Under the pieces are notes generated by a model. The model made no database searches, was not told the origin of the DNA, and was given only the letters and a program-made list of their open reading frames with translations. 55,717 nt of DNA from Neelides folsomi. Lineage: Eukaryota; Arthropoda; Collembola; Neelipleona; Neelidae. Position 1 is the first letter of the stretch; every line of letters begins with the position of its first letter. Shown here piece after piece: positions 22,169 to 35,050 of the stretch. Where the stretch lies: assembly GCA_034687125.1 (NCBI GenBank), contig JAQGBZ010000391.1:1-55717 (forward strand). Direction: 5' to 3'. A program made the position numbers and the translations under genes.

Positions 22169-24271
22169 TTACTTTTTGGATTTTTTCCCTTCGTGTTTTT
22201 TCTTTTCTTTTTTCTTTTCCTTTTTTCCTTCAGGTTTTTCCTTCTTTTCTTCTGGATTGGCTTTCTTTTCCATTGGAGTTTCTTTCTTTAATTCAACTGG
22301 AGTTTCATTTTTGATTTCGGATAAAACTTCAACTTTGGTTTCAGCTGGATATTCAACTTTAATTTCAGCTGGAACTTCAATTTTAACTTCAGCTGGAGCT
22401 TCATTTTTAATTTCAGCTGGAGCTTCATTTTTAATTTCAGCTGGAGCTTCATTTTTAATTTCAGCTGAAGCTTCAATTTTTATCTCAGCTGCAGGTTCCG
22501 GTGTCGCACGTGCGGTTTCTTCTTTCATTGTTTCTAAACTTTTCTCATTTTTTGATTCTTCGTCTTTGAGAGCTTTGAGCATTTCTTTCCTTTCGTTTTG
22601 TAGAGCTCTGCAGAGATTCGTCATTTTATCCAAACCTTCTTCAGCTTTCTTCATGTCCTCTGTAATATGATACAATAAATTGATTATAATTTTAAGTAAA
22701 ATGAATATTGAATTTCTCATTTAATTAACTATTAAAAACAATGTGAGCTCAAGTCTCAAGTTTCAATTATTTCAATTAAGCATACCTTGCATTTGCATAT
22801 GGTTTTTCCGCATTTTCTGTAAATTTTTGTCACTTTCTTCCCATCGGCTCTGCCATTTGAAACTCTCAAGTTCAAGTTCCTTAGTTCTTGTGGTCACCTG
22901 AGACATCAAAAATGAAAAAGTCAAATGAATGTTTTGTATATTTGTAAATGTTTAAGTAAATCTTTTAATTTTCAGGATAAATCAATTGATTGATTGAGCT
23001 TTGGGAGTTTTGATAGTTAATTTAATTTAATTACAAACCTTATTCATTTCTCGTTTAAAGTCATCATAAGCTGAATTGGTTTCCTTGAGGGCTCGTTGCA
23101 ATCCGGAGAATTTCTCATCGTAGTTTTGAATGAGAACTCGAAGGCTTTCTTCGGTCGCTTTGGCTTCCTTCAGATGTTCGCGACTGCTGACAAGGGCCGA
23201 AGCGAGTTGTTGCATTTCACCATACAATTTCTCTTTCTCTTCTGCGTTCTTCAACCTCAGAGCAGAAAGGTCAGTTTTGGTGGCAAGAAGAACGGCGTTG
23301 GTGTCGTCCAATGCCGTTTGTAAAATCTTTTAAAAATTAAAAATTACTAATTATGGGACTTTATAATTTAGATAACTCGATGACTCGATCAATGTGACTA
23401 AATGTAAGATATATAAAATACTATTTAAATCATTACCTTTTCTCTTTGGTCGTAATGGTCTTTGAGTATTGCAATCTTTTTGGCCAATTCTTCATTTTCT
23501 TTTTTGACCTTTTAAAATTAATATTTATCATTTTAATATACAAAATAGCTTAAAATTAATTGGTAGGTCTGTGACGTCTGTGAATGTCAATTTGGATTTA
23601 TGTATTAACTAACACAAGTTTGAATTCGAATTATTTTTTAAAGAATTTACACAAACCTTCATGCTTTCGGTGGTGATCGATGCAAGATTCTCGTTGATAT
23701 TTTTCATAAATCCCATGTTGTTTTGAACTTCCAAAGCAAGTTCCTTCCCCTTTTGATTCGCTTCATGAATTTTGGCCGAACTCTCTGCCTTCAAAATCAC
23801 ATGCGCCAAAATAATTATTTAATAAGAAACAAATAATTAATAAAACACAAATATAAATTCGATGTCTTTCATAATATATGCGAATTCTTAAATACCTTGA
23901 TGAATTTATTTTGCTTTTGCAATTCTCTACAGAGAGCCTCAAGCCGGTCTTTCATATTGTTTGACTTATTCAAATCCGACGTCATGTTTTTGATCTTCAT
24001 TTCCATTTGTTTAACGTCCGACTAAGAAATTAAAATTTATAATTTGTAAGAATTATTTAAACTATTAAACTAAACAGAACAATGTGTCCGAATTGTTAAC
24101 ATATTATTCAAATTCGATCATCGTCTCTCTCTACTTCTACATGGATGCATCATGTAAAGTTTGTTCAATAAAAATAATCCATTAAAAGTTAATTACTTTA
24201 AGCCCCTTGTTCTCCTTTTGAAGAGCCTTTTCCACATTCTTCTGCTCATTGGTAATCCCCGTTGAACTCAT
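22169..24271 (-). CDS. TXLN: Taxilin (syntaxin-binding coiled-coil protein), 431 aa
   Basis: Seven exons in phase: 24271-24197, 24021-23896, 23788-23657, 23508-23437, 23326-23039, 22897-22786 and 22659-22169. Nearly the whole protein is coiled coil. Taxilin landmarks appear in the right order: LCRELQKQNK (exon 2), KENEELAKKI and HYDQREK (exon 4), NYDEKFSGLQ, then TNSAYDDFKREMNKV, ELESFKWQSRWEESDKNL and LCRALQNERKEM. These match the conserved core of alpha/beta/gamma taxilins, which bind syntaxin family members or the nascent polypeptide-associated complex and act in vesicle traffic. The C-terminal 120 residues are unusual: tandem AEIKNEAP-type octapeptides, then a lysine/glutamate-rich end. 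It is divergent from the glucosidase II gene. Confidence 0.9.
22293..22495 (-). repeat. 24-bp coding tandem repeat in the taxilin tail
   Basis: The last taxilin exon contains about eight imperfect copies of a 24-base unit, each encoding an octapeptide like PAEIKNEA, PAEVKIEV or PAETKVEV. Three central copies are almost identical, showing recent unequal exchange or slippage. The reading frame is preserved throughout. Confidence 0.85.
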
Positions 24272-24892
24272 ATCGGTAATTTGAGAACCGAACCCGTATC
24301 AATTTCAACCCCTATTTGTTTACTACGATAATGATAGTGCTAAATTGAAAAAAGTCAATGATCTAATTGAACTTGAAAAGATTTGCAGATTTACATGATC
24401 TTTAAATCAAATGACGAATTTTTGTTAAATTTCCGATCTAATCTTCCCGATTTTGGAACTTTTGGATTTTAGCGGAGAACACGGAAATGAATGGAGAGAG
24501 ATGAAGGATATGACGAAGGATGTGTGGGGAAATGAATGGGAGAATTCGCAGGTTCGGGAGATGTTCGAAGGAGATGCGAAAAAAGATTTGAGCTCTAAAT
24601 GTTGTGGAGCTTCGCCGCGGAAGTTCCGTTTTCATCTAATCATTCGTCAGCCAGCGACGTCAGTAAAAACTCTTCGGGGAGCTGCGCAGAGAAACATTTT
24701 AAATTGCAATTTAAATTAAAAGAAACTCAATTACAGTTCAGTCCGAGTTCAGAATAAAACAATAAGTTTAGTAAAATAAGTTTAAAAGTTGAATTGTATT
24801 AAAATTAGACTTATAGGCCGGTTTGGGCAATAAGGGATTTAACAGCCGTTTGGACAATGAACCGGTGGTTAAATTCACCGTTAAAACTGATA
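24272..24892. promoter_or_regulatory. Divergent promoter region between taxilin and glucosidase II alpha
   Basis: Start codons of the two head-to-head genes are 621 bases apart, so promoters and 5' UTRs of both must lie here. A GC-richer part at about 24440-24680 stands out from the AT-rich background and contains no frame I consider coding. Shared regulation of two secretory-pathway genes is possible but inferred. Confidence 0.5.
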
Positions 24893-27800
24893 ATGAAGCT
24901 TAAATCAATTAGTTTAATTGTAGTCCTCTTATTTATTACAACTTGTGATACTGTTGATCGGAGTAAGTTCAGGACTTGTGATCAGACTGGATTCTGCAAG
25001 TAAGATTTTTTAATATTAATTTAGCATTTTTATAAAAATATTTAAAACAGTATTGTAGATATAATTTACATATTAGACATATATGAGATATTACATAACA
25101 TTTGGCAACTTTCTTAATTGCTGATTAATTGTGACATAATGTATTTATTTAGACGTCAGAGACATGTTGCGGAAGGGTCAAGTAAATATGAAGTGAAGCT
25201 CCATCAAGGCAACGTCTTTTCCTCAAGTGTCGAGTTCCCAATGACCAACAAGGAGGTCGGAGTTGAATTCCAACTTCAGGTCATTGCAATGGAAGACGGA
25301 GCGTTTCGAATGAAAATGGTCGAAACTGCTCCGATCGCATCGCGTTATGAAGTTCAACATGCTCTCTTATCTACGCTCAATTATGGAAAGTAAGTGCTAT
25401 AATTGAATAATAATATTTAAATTATAAGAGCTAAATTATAATCATTCTTTAACGATAATTGTAATAAATCATTTCATATTGTATTGTTTTATTAGGATCG
25501 AAGTCGACAAATCTGATACATTTTGGAGTATCAAAAGTGGAGTGAACGAAGCGAGAATTTACGGCCCATCCTTCAAAGCCGAATTTTTCGCCAATGGCCA
25601 ACTCGTCACGGTGTTCAATGGAAGAGAAACACTTAAATACGAACATTTAAGAAGGAAACCTGACGTGTAAACTCATAATACTTAAATACTTAATATTTAA
25701 ATTACACTATAAGATAAGTTTTAATAAAAACATCTCATATTCCTACGATTAATGAAAGAATTCGTCCTAATTATTATAAGTTACTATTTTTTTAATTATT
25801 TAATTATAATAAATTAAAAGGAACGACGAAGTGAAAGAAGAAAATGAAAATGAAGATGTTCCTCCACATCAACCAGAACCTTCAATGTGGGAAGAGAGTT
25901 TTGGAAGTCATTCGGATCACAAACCACGAGGACCTGAATCAATCGGAGTTGACGTTGATTTCCCACTTTCAAGAAATCTATTTGGAATCCCCGAACATGC
26001 TGATTCATTTAAATTGAAAGATACAAGGTAAAAGTTAATTAAATTGATTTTAAAAAATCTTCTAAATTATTAAAAACAAAAAACAAACATCAACTATTTA
26101 ATTTATTCAATAAGAATTTTTTGTAACAATATTTTCTTTTATGTTCAGAGATAAAGAACCTTATCGTCTTTTCAACTTGGATGTTTTCGAGTACGAGCTT
26201 GAAAATGGGATGGCTTTATATGGATCTGTACCTTATTTGATTGCTCACAGGTAATAAATTAATATTTGTCATTATATCATTATTGCAATAATTCTTGCAT
26301 ATAAAATGTAAAAGAAAGCTTACTTAAAATTAGTTTTTTATATAATTTTCATCAATTTGTGCATATTTGTCTTAATATTTATATTGGTTAACTTATTTAA
26401 ACTTGAAATTGTGATTAACTTTAGTGAGAAAAACACGGTTGGAGTTGTTTGGCTCAATGCTGCAGAAATGTGGATTGACATCGACATTGGCGGTGGTGGG
26501 AATTTGGTCGATTCGCTCGTCAATTTAGTTGGAGGTAATATTGGATTTTGTAATTTATGATTCGATGATTATTTAATCACAATTAAAACATCGAATATCA
26601 ATGCTATTATCAATTACCTATATATTTTTTATTTATTATAATAATTATCATAATTAGCCGGAAAGGAAGAGAAAGTTGGAAAAACTCGATGGATGGCCGA
26701 AGCTGGAATTTTCGATTTTTTCGTCCTTATGGGCTCAACCCCAATGGATGTATTCCGCCAGTATGGAAAAATAGCCGGAAACACTCCGCTTCCTCAAGTA
26801 AAGCTATTCAATATTTATTTCTACAAAATACCTTAAAAATCAATGAATTATTTTGGCCTTATAAAAATTCAAATCTTTAATGTTTTTTCAGAGATTTGGA
26901 ATTGCTTATCACCAATGTCGATGGAATTACAATGACGAGGAAGACGTGAGGAATGTCGATGAAGGATTTGATAAGTACGACATTCCATATGATACACTTT
27001 GGCTTGATATTGAACACACCGACGGGAAAAAGTTTGTTTTATAAAATCACTTTAATCAATTGTTGAATTTCATTTTATCTAAAGATTTAAAGTTAATATA
27101 AATATGTAATTGTATGTATCACACATTTAATTTCATATTTTTTAAATAAAGATACTTCACTTGGGATAAACACAAGTTCCCAAATCCAATTGAAATGATT
27201 CAAAATATCAGCGCCAAAGGTCGTAAAATGATCACAATCATCGATCCACACATTAAGAGAGATTCTGGATATTTTATACACGAAGACGCCCTTGCACAAG
27301 ATCTTTATGTGAAAGACCACAATGGGAAAATATATGAAGGTCAGATTATGCAAAACACCATTCACAATTGACCTAAGTACCTACTTCCTAAAATGTGTAT
27401 TTAATTTTTAAGATGATTAATTTTAAATTTCAGGTTGGTGTTGGCCCGGGTCTTCCTCATATCTTGATTTCTTCGATCCAAAAGTGCGGGATTATTGGGC
27501 AAATCAATTTGCTTTGGACAAATATGAATCCACTCTTGATCTCTACACCTGGAATGACATGAATGAACCTTCGGTCTTCAGCGGCCCAGAAGTCAACATG
27601 CCAAAAGACAATTTGCATTTTGGAAATGTTGAAAATCGAGCAGTTCACAATTTATATGGTTTAGTTCATGTGAGATTATCTTTCCTATTATCATGTTCTA
27701 TTAATCATGTCAATTAAGCCTAATTACTAATTAATGTTATTTATTACAAATAACAGTTAGATGATTTGAACTACTAATTTAAATTATAATTTACAGGTTA

Positions 27801-30325
27801 TGGCGACTCACCAAGGACAGATGCAAAGATCTGAAAATCATCTTCGTCCTTTTATTCTCACCCGATCTCATTTCATTGGAACTCAACGATACGCAGCTGT
27901 TTGGACCGGAGACAACATGGCAAATTGGGATCATTTAAGAGCTACAATTCCAATGTGCCTTTCATTGTCCGTTGTAGGAATTTCACATTGTGGGGCGGAT
28001 ATTGGTGGGTTTTTCCATAACCCAGATCCTGAATTACTTCTCAGGTGGTATCAGGTAAATGTCATTCTTAATTATAATATTTAACCTTGTATTTAATTAA
28101 TGTTCGGGCTTTTTATTTACTGTTAATTTTTTCTCAGGCTGCAGTTTTCCAACCTTTTATGAGAGCTCATGCTCATATTGAAACCAAACGAAGGGAACCT
28201 TGGCTCTTTGGAGATCATACAACATCTCTTATAAGATCCGCTGTGCGGAAACGTTATGCTCTGCTTCCTTATTGGTTTGTATTTTATTCAATTAAAATAT
28301 AATTAAAAGATATTTAAGTTATTTAGCTTTAATAATTTAGTAATTGAAAATAATCTTTAAAATCCGGATAGCACCTGTGTTGCTTCTATTTATGATGCAC
28401 TTCAATTTTTTCACTCCGCTAAATTAAAAATCAAGTGTTATATAATTCCTTTGAAATTATTTGAAGGAATAAATAACATTTGAAACATTTAAAGATAATT
28501 AATTATAGTTAAACCTCAAATTCTAACATTGGAGTGTGTTTAAATATAGGAAATTGGTCGGGGTAACCATGTTGAGACAAAAAACGGGCACATGTGCCCC
28601 AAAAAGGGCACATTGAACACCCAAATGTGCCCACATAAGGGTGCATTGAACCCAAACAAGATTATATTGTTTTAACTAATAATTAAATTTAAACGTGGCA
28701 TTTTCTATGTTTCGACCATTTTGATCTTACAAATTGAGGGAAATTACAAAAGGACTTGATTAGTTGTAAGCCACACCACCTTTGGTATACTCTATTTCAA
28801 CCAACGTGTATTCAGATGAGCAAGGTTAGCTTAGGCTAGATAAGCGATATTATTCAAGCTTATTGTTAATATAAATTAAATGGATTTTAATGTTTTTCGA
28901 TATTTTTAATGTGCCCATATATGGGCCCTTTCTTGGCACATTTTAACATTTTTCAAGGCACATGTTCCCGTTATAGGGTTCAATGTTACCATTTTGGGTT
29001 TGTGTGCCCGATTTCTAACATGTGCCCCCTTATTTTTAGGGTCCCAATATGCCCTTTTTGGGGTTCAATGTGCCCGTTTTTTGTCCCAACATGGTTAGCC
29101 CAACCTAGGAAATTTAATAAATTACTTTATTTTTAAAGGTATACATTGTTTTACGAAAATGAGAAAACCGGAGTTCCTCCAATGCGACCACTTTGGACAG
29201 AATTCCCTGGAGATGTTAAAAGCTTTTCTGTCGAAGATGAACATTTGGTCGGATCGGCTTTGTTGGTTCATCCCGTGATGGAACAAGCAGCCACGAAAGT
29301 CTCCGTGTATTTACCTCAATCAATTTGGTATAATTTCTACACTTATGAGAAATACGAACCAGGAACTCACACCATTGCCGTTCAAGAAGACACCGTAAAT
29401 TACTTTTTTATTTTCATTAACTAAAAATTAATTTATCATCGTTATTTTATATTCCTAATATTCTCAATTTCTTTCATGTCAGTTAATTTTAATATTGGAT
29501 ATATTTTTCAATGATAGATCCCCGTGTTCCAACGAGCTGACACAATCATTCCAACGAAACAAAGAATTCGTCGAGCGTCGTCGCTAATGAAAAACGATCC
29601 TTATACTCTCTTTGTGGCTCTTGATGGAAAAGTATTTAAATAATAAATTATATTTTATCGGGGATTCTAGTACAGATATATTATTTGTATATTATGTATT
29701 ATTTTGACTGTATATTATTTATTCCAAAGTGTTAATTTTTAATTTAATATTTTAATTCTTAAATCGATTTTAACGAACTTTTGTTTATCTTTAGCAAACA
29801 GCCAAAGGAACTCTTTATGTCGATGATGGCGAAACTTTCGAATATAAGAATGGAGCTTATATTGAGATTGACTTTGATTTTAAGGATAATCAACTTAAAG
29901 CAACGTAATTTTTTAGTATTTCTGAAACCCATTAACATTAATTAAAATCTATCAATGCTTAATAAATTCATGTGAAGTATGGTTAATATTATTTAATTTT
30001 ATTAATGAATGTCATGTTTTAGTGTTTTGAATCCTGGAAATACATTTTCGACTCAAGAATGGATTGAAAGAGTTGTTATTATTGGATTTAATTCCAAGGC
30101 CAAGAAAATCGAAATCACCGCAGATTGTAATTTTACATAATTTCGTATAGCTAAATAATCACATTATTTAGCACTCTCTGTTGTTTATTTTTTATTAATT
30201 GCTTTGTTTCTTAAATAGCTGGAAGACAAGAGCTTGAATTTGGCAAGGAAATGTCAACGCCACTCGTAATTCGGAAACCAGGTGTGAAGATCTCTGAAGA
30301 TTGGAAGCTCACCATCATCGTCTAA
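24893..30325 (+). CDS. GANAB: Glucosidase II alpha subunit (GH31), 907 aa
   Basis: A complete 17-exon model, phase-consistent throughout: 24893-24999, 25153-25389, 25496-25666, 25821-26027, 26149-26250, 26425-26534, 26658-26797, 26892-27031, 27152-27339, 27434-27669, 27797-28054, 28138-28274, 29139-29394, 29518-29631, 29795-29904, 30023-30126 and 30219-30325. It trims the inner glucoses of N-glycans in the ER. Evidence: signal peptide ([19 protein letters not shown]), [12 protein letters not shown] near the N-terminus, [15 protein letters not shown] substrate-site region, nucleophile Asp in [10 protein letters not shown] (about residue 509), acid/base Asp in WTGDN (about residue 585), [10 protein letters not shown], and C-terminal [10 protein letters not shown]. 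Length is close to the animal family (about 940). There is no retention signal in the alpha subunit; in known systems the beta subunit provides it. Intron 12 contains a MITE. Confidence 0.97.
28556..29105. mobile_element. MITE copy B, 550 bp, in glucosidase II intron 12
   Basis: Same family as the element at 7706-8176. The left end GGTCGGGGTAACCATG and the right end CATGGTTAGCCCAACC are inverted repeats with a few mismatches. A perfect 9-bp target duplication TAGGAAATT lies at 28547-28555 and 29106-29114. The central and right parts match copy A almost base for base. The left arm differs: it has fewer sub-repeats and an extra AT-rich segment (about 28660-28770). The element sits wholly within the intron, 33 bases upstream of the exon 13 boundary (acceptor AG at 29137-29138). 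Confidence 0.92.
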
Positions 30326-30963
30326 TCAAATTCTCGTTCTTTGTACAAGTCAATCATGTTTGTTGTACGAAGTGAGTACCAAGTCCTATTTTTTCCATTG
30401 TTAAGTATTTAATTTTCAATTTAATCAGCTAAAAATATTTAATATTCAGAAATAGTTGTGATTTCAAATTATTTAAAACGTGTAAATGATAGATATTCTT
30501 AAATTACTGTTGGAATTAAATTCACTGGAAAATATTCAATAATGTCAATTTATGTTTGTATATTTTATTAGAAACCGCTTTTAAATTTGAAATAGACATC
30601 GAATAAAAGTTGAATTATGTATTAATTCTTGTTAAATTATTAAGCATTTTTATTGTATTGTTCTTTCAGAGGCTTCAATGCTCATTGCATTGCGCCACCT
30701 GTGTGTATTATCATACATTTAATTGCCATATAATTTTTAATGCATTATCAAACAAAATTTTCATTTATAGGCGGTGTAAAATAAAACATGTGTTCATTAT
30801 AGCTTTTAAGATTCTAGATTTTAGGTTATGTTAAGTTAAACGTTTCAATTGCTTTTTAAACTTTTGTTAATTCATTAATGGACATGTAAATTTTGAAATA
30901 ACTTATTATTAGTTTAAGGTTCAAAATTTCACATTATAATTTAATTAAATCAACTTTGTAAAA
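30326..30963 (+). other. Short intergenic spacer
   Basis: Holds the 3' end of the glucosidase II gene and the promoter/5' UTR of the next gene on the same strand. Nothing else is visible. Confidence 0.5.
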
Positions 30964-33900
30964 ATGGGCTGCACTTCGGTAAGTGTTCAGTTTTTTTCTT
31001 TATGGAGCTTTCAAATTATTACCTGTGAAAGAAAACTACCAGGTTTCTCGGAAAGTTCTGATATTTTTTAGTTTTTGGTATACATTTGTATAAATTTTAC
31101 ATTGCTAGCCTTAAACCTGCTAAATGCTAAAAATATATAATGACTACTCTTTAATTCATTAAATTTAAAACATGATTAACCATTTTGAGTGACTAAAAAT
31201 TCCGAATCATATATAAATACAATTACAAAACATATACGAAGATATAGGATTTATATATTTTGTAATTGTATTTATAATTGATTCGCTAGTTTTAGTCACT
31301 CAAAATGGTAAATTATGCATTAAATTTAATGAATTTAAGAGTGGTTAGTATATTTTTAACATTTAGTAGGTTTAAGACTAACAATATCAATTCGCACATA
31401 CATATTCCAAAAAATATCAGAACTTTCCGAGCAACCAGGTATATATTTCAAAAATTCCGATTATAAAATAATTGTACGTTTATATTTATTATACTTTGGC
31501 GTGTAAACTCAATTTATCTTTATTTTACAGTCAAAGTCTCTCCGCAGTTATGCCGCTATTGAAGAAATCCTCCACGTTCCACCGCCACCAACAATTGTGG
31601 AAAAAGCCATTGCTCCTTTGAAGAAATCAAGGCGAGATGGTAAATTGTTAACTTACATTGGAAAGACCGAAAGTATTCTAGAATTTATAATATCAATTTT
31701 TGCATTTTCTAATAAAGTAATAAGAATAGAAAATTAATTTCAATTAATTTAATTTTAATTCAGATGGAGATTTTTCAAGCGGAGGGAGCACCAGCGGAAC
31801 TCCAAAACCCCGCTGCCATCCAATTCCTTTACACCAAGTGTCAAATTCAGAAAATCTCTCTCTGATGAATGTAAAAACCCAGAACTTTTGTTCTCACGAC
31901 GAAATCCACGAACTTCCTAAAGTCTCTTCATCTTACAATAGATTAACTCAACATTACGCTCCTTTCCATTACAAGCTCATCGATGGTCGCTCCGACTCCC
32001 AATACGAAATGACCAGCTACAAGTCGAGTGAACCAGAAAGCGAAACTTCATCGTCCCAAACAGCCGAAAGTTCTTCAGATAGTAAAACCACAACCGGAGA
32101 AGAAGCCGAGTTTGAAGATCTTGTTGGTAAAAGGGAAAGGGACAGAGAAAGAATAAATATACAAAATATTTCCTCGGTTTCTTCTCGGTCTTTTCGGGGA
32201 TTCCCGGAATTCGGGAAAAGAGTAAGCGTGGAAGAAATTGAAAAGAAAATTAAAGATTTGGAACATTGTGAAGAAATGAAAACCCTCGAGATTGAAAATG
32301 AAACTTTGAAACTTCGCCTGCTGGAAATGGAACGATTGAAGCATCTTGAAGAAGAAAACAAAATGCTTAAATTGAAATTAGCCAAAGATGAAAAAGAGAA
32401 ATCTATGGGCGATTTATTATTAAAAACATCCAAAACCTTAAATCAAGTCAATTTATCTAAAGCCGAAATCATCCCAGTTCAAATTAAAAAAGAAGTCGAA
32501 GATGAATTAAAAATAATGTTTTTTAATTCTACAATTTTTGAAGAATTAAAAGGTCTCAATTCTCCTTCTGAAAAATCAAAAAAAAAAAACTCAAAAGAAA
32601 ATGAATCAAAATATTTCCCAGTTGAAAAACAAGAAGAATTGAAAAAACCCAATAAAAAGAAATCTAATCCAAATTCCCGTCATGTAAATAATGAAATAAT
32701 TGATATCGAAACTCCAGGATTCCACGATAAAGGTGAAAATCCGATGGAGTTTTCTTACATTGAGCCTTGTGATATGTTCGACGGGGATTTTTCCTCAGGA
32801 AGTTTTTTCATTTTTGACTCGTCGAATAATAACAACAACAACAACAACAACGGGACGTTCAATTTCCATTCTGGATGTCCTCACAATAATTTCATGAATG
32901 ATTCAGAAGCTTCACAAATCTTTAACATGTTTGACCAACAAAATGAATTCTCTTTTATGTCACAATTTCCTCGTCCTCATCAACCCAATCCTCAGTTTTC
33001 AAATCCAGAATCGACCAATCGTTTCTTCGACCATCCTTACGAATATCCAAATTACCAATTCCATGTTCATTCCAATGTGCAAATTGATGATAACTGCGAA
33101 GATTACAAAAATTGTGAAGGAAAGAAACAAGACGATCAAAATGAATTCATTAAAATTAAAAATGAAGATCAGTCTTTTAAATTGCTAGATTCAAGTTTGA
33201 GACGTCCTGATCAAAAATCTTCAAATGAAATTAATTTTTACCAATTCAAAGAACCATCAAACGATTCGGATCAAGTTTTGAATACTAAAAAAGAAGAGAA
33301 GTTAAAAAGAGAAGTTCATGAAAAACCTAAACCGCCAGATTTCTCTCTTTTTAAAGGTGAAGTGAAGAGGAGGAAAAGCAAAAAGGAAATCGTGACAAGT
33401 GAAGAAGAATTGTGCCAATGTGGAGGACGCGGAAGCGGAGACAATGCATTTAACAGGAATGCAATTCCAGATCCAAAACCTTTAAATCAAACTCGTAAAG
33501 ATTTGGATCAAGTTAACGAAGAAATTAAAGTCAAATCTGTAAAATCACCTGAAATTAAACCACCAAAAGACACACTTGAATTGAAACCAGAATTAGTGGA
33601 CGAGGAAAGCGAAAGAGAATCTGTGAGAGTAAAACGGAACACTTATGAGAATTATCCTCGGATTATTTTAGAAGAAATTGAATATTACGATTCGGACGTT
33701 TCTTATTACACATCCACAGACGTTTACAAAGTGAAGAACAAAAAGTTTAGCAGAATTAAGCCGATCATTGTCAAACGGGAAGATGAGGAAAAAGAAGAAA
33801 CAAGTCAAGATCTGAACGAAGTTATTGAAATGATCAATCGGAGACAAAATTCTTACCAAAATTCTTACGATGAGCTTCATCCGAATCCGATGCCAGAAGA

Positions 33901-35050
33901 ATCCAAACATCCGTCGATGCCTCCTCAGCTCAAAGACTTGAAAACCCAATTTGGGGCTAAGAACTTAAACAGTGATGATAAATGGACCAGGATGAGTTTG
34001 GGTCTCCGGAGCGAACCCCCAAGATCGAAAATCAACGTGGATCAACAATTGAAAAAAGGATTTAAGAATTTGCAAGATTTGGAAATTGCAGCAGACGCGG
34101 ATTTGAGTAATAAATCAAAATATTTCAATGGAAATCGACCGCATAAAACTTACAATCCAAAAGTTTCCCATTCTTTTCCTAAAGCTGAATTCCCCAAAGA
34201 AGTAAAGAAGAAATTGAAGATCAAAGGACTGAAAAACTTCATACAGCATCGTGGGCGTTTCAGTCCGACCTGGGTCAAAGAATTTCCCTGCAAGTCCCGA
34301 TTCCATCCCGATAATTATATTTATGAACGCGAAGGTCCCAACAAACCCCCGACGCTTCACACCGAAGGGATCAAAGCAAATTGTAAGAAATCTGGCAAAT
34401 GTGACACTTGTGGAATTTACAATGAGAACATTTGCACTTTTTGTCACAGATGCCCCGGGGACTGCGCGTGTCCTCCCATTCCCTCGTTTATGAACAATGG
34501 TTGGGAAGACGCGATCAATTTGCTAAAAAATATGGGGAAGAAAGACGAAGAGATCCACAAAGTGACGCCGCATTGCGACCAAGACCAACCGATTGGCAAA
34601 AGCGACTCGAAATTGCGATATGATCGGATGACCAAAAAAGAAGGAATTAATGAAGCCGTGAATCAGGCCAAAGCAGCAGCTGAACAAGGAATGGGTCAAC
34701 AACCTTATCCTTACCCGGGTTACCCGTACAGTTATCCTTACCCGAGTTACCCGTATCCTTATTATCCGATCCCGCCACCACCACCGATGTATCCTGGTTA
34801 TGGATATCCGTATCCTGGATATGGCGGGTATCCGAATTACTACCCGCAATCTCAACCGCAGCCGGAAGAGAAGCCGAAGGTGATCAACAATGAAACCATC
34901 AACTCAATCCCGGATGACCTTGTGAACAAGGATTTGAAGTTCTTTAAGAATTGTAGGATAATTAGGAGCGAGGTTAATCATGATTATTATCCTTCGAAAA
35001 AAGTGAGTGTAGAGCCATTGGATGGGTCGGCTAGGTTTACTACAAGTTGA
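30964..35050 (+). CDS. Large MGC-type lipidated protein with coiled coil and Cys cluster, 1136 aa
   Basis: Three exons, 30964-30978, 31531-31639 and 31764-35050, join in phase. Exon 1 encodes only MGCTS; with exon 2 this gives MGCTSSKS, a strong N-myristoylation context with a palmitoylatable Cys3, so peripheral membrane attachment is inferred. Features in order: proline run (about 55), Ser/acidic stretch (110-165), coiled coil (about 196-253), asparagine run (about 395-405), long charged disordered middle, a cluster of eight cysteines (about 914-946; CDTCGIYNENICTFCHRC) that could bind zinc, then a Tyr/Pro/Gly-rich segment (about 1022-1072; YPYPSYPYPYYPIPPPPP). I do not recognise the family. 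Very long last exon; high Lys/Glu/Asn content. Confidence 0.85.
31039..31439. mobile_element. 401-bp near-perfect palindromic element in intron 1
   Basis: Two arms of about 200 bases are reverse complements over almost their full length. For example, GGAAAGTTCTGATATTTTTT near 31059 faces AAAAAATATCAGAACTTTCC near 31410, and CCATTTTGAGTGACTAAAA faces TTTTAGTCACTCAAAATGG. The ends CCAGGTTT and CAACCAGG are bordered by TA on both sides (31037-31038 and 31440-31441), suggesting a TA target. There is no coding capacity. In the host pre-mRNA it would form a long hairpin. Confidence 0.88.

Noticed and set aside
22176..22670. 164-codon plus-strand frame rich in F and S
   Set aside because: Antisense shadow of the taxilin Lys/Glu-rich last exon, where all supporting splice phases are on the minus strand.
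32017..32433. Minus-strand frames within the 1136-aa gene
   Set aside because: Shadows of the Lys/Glu/Ser-rich coding strand; no splice or start context of their own.
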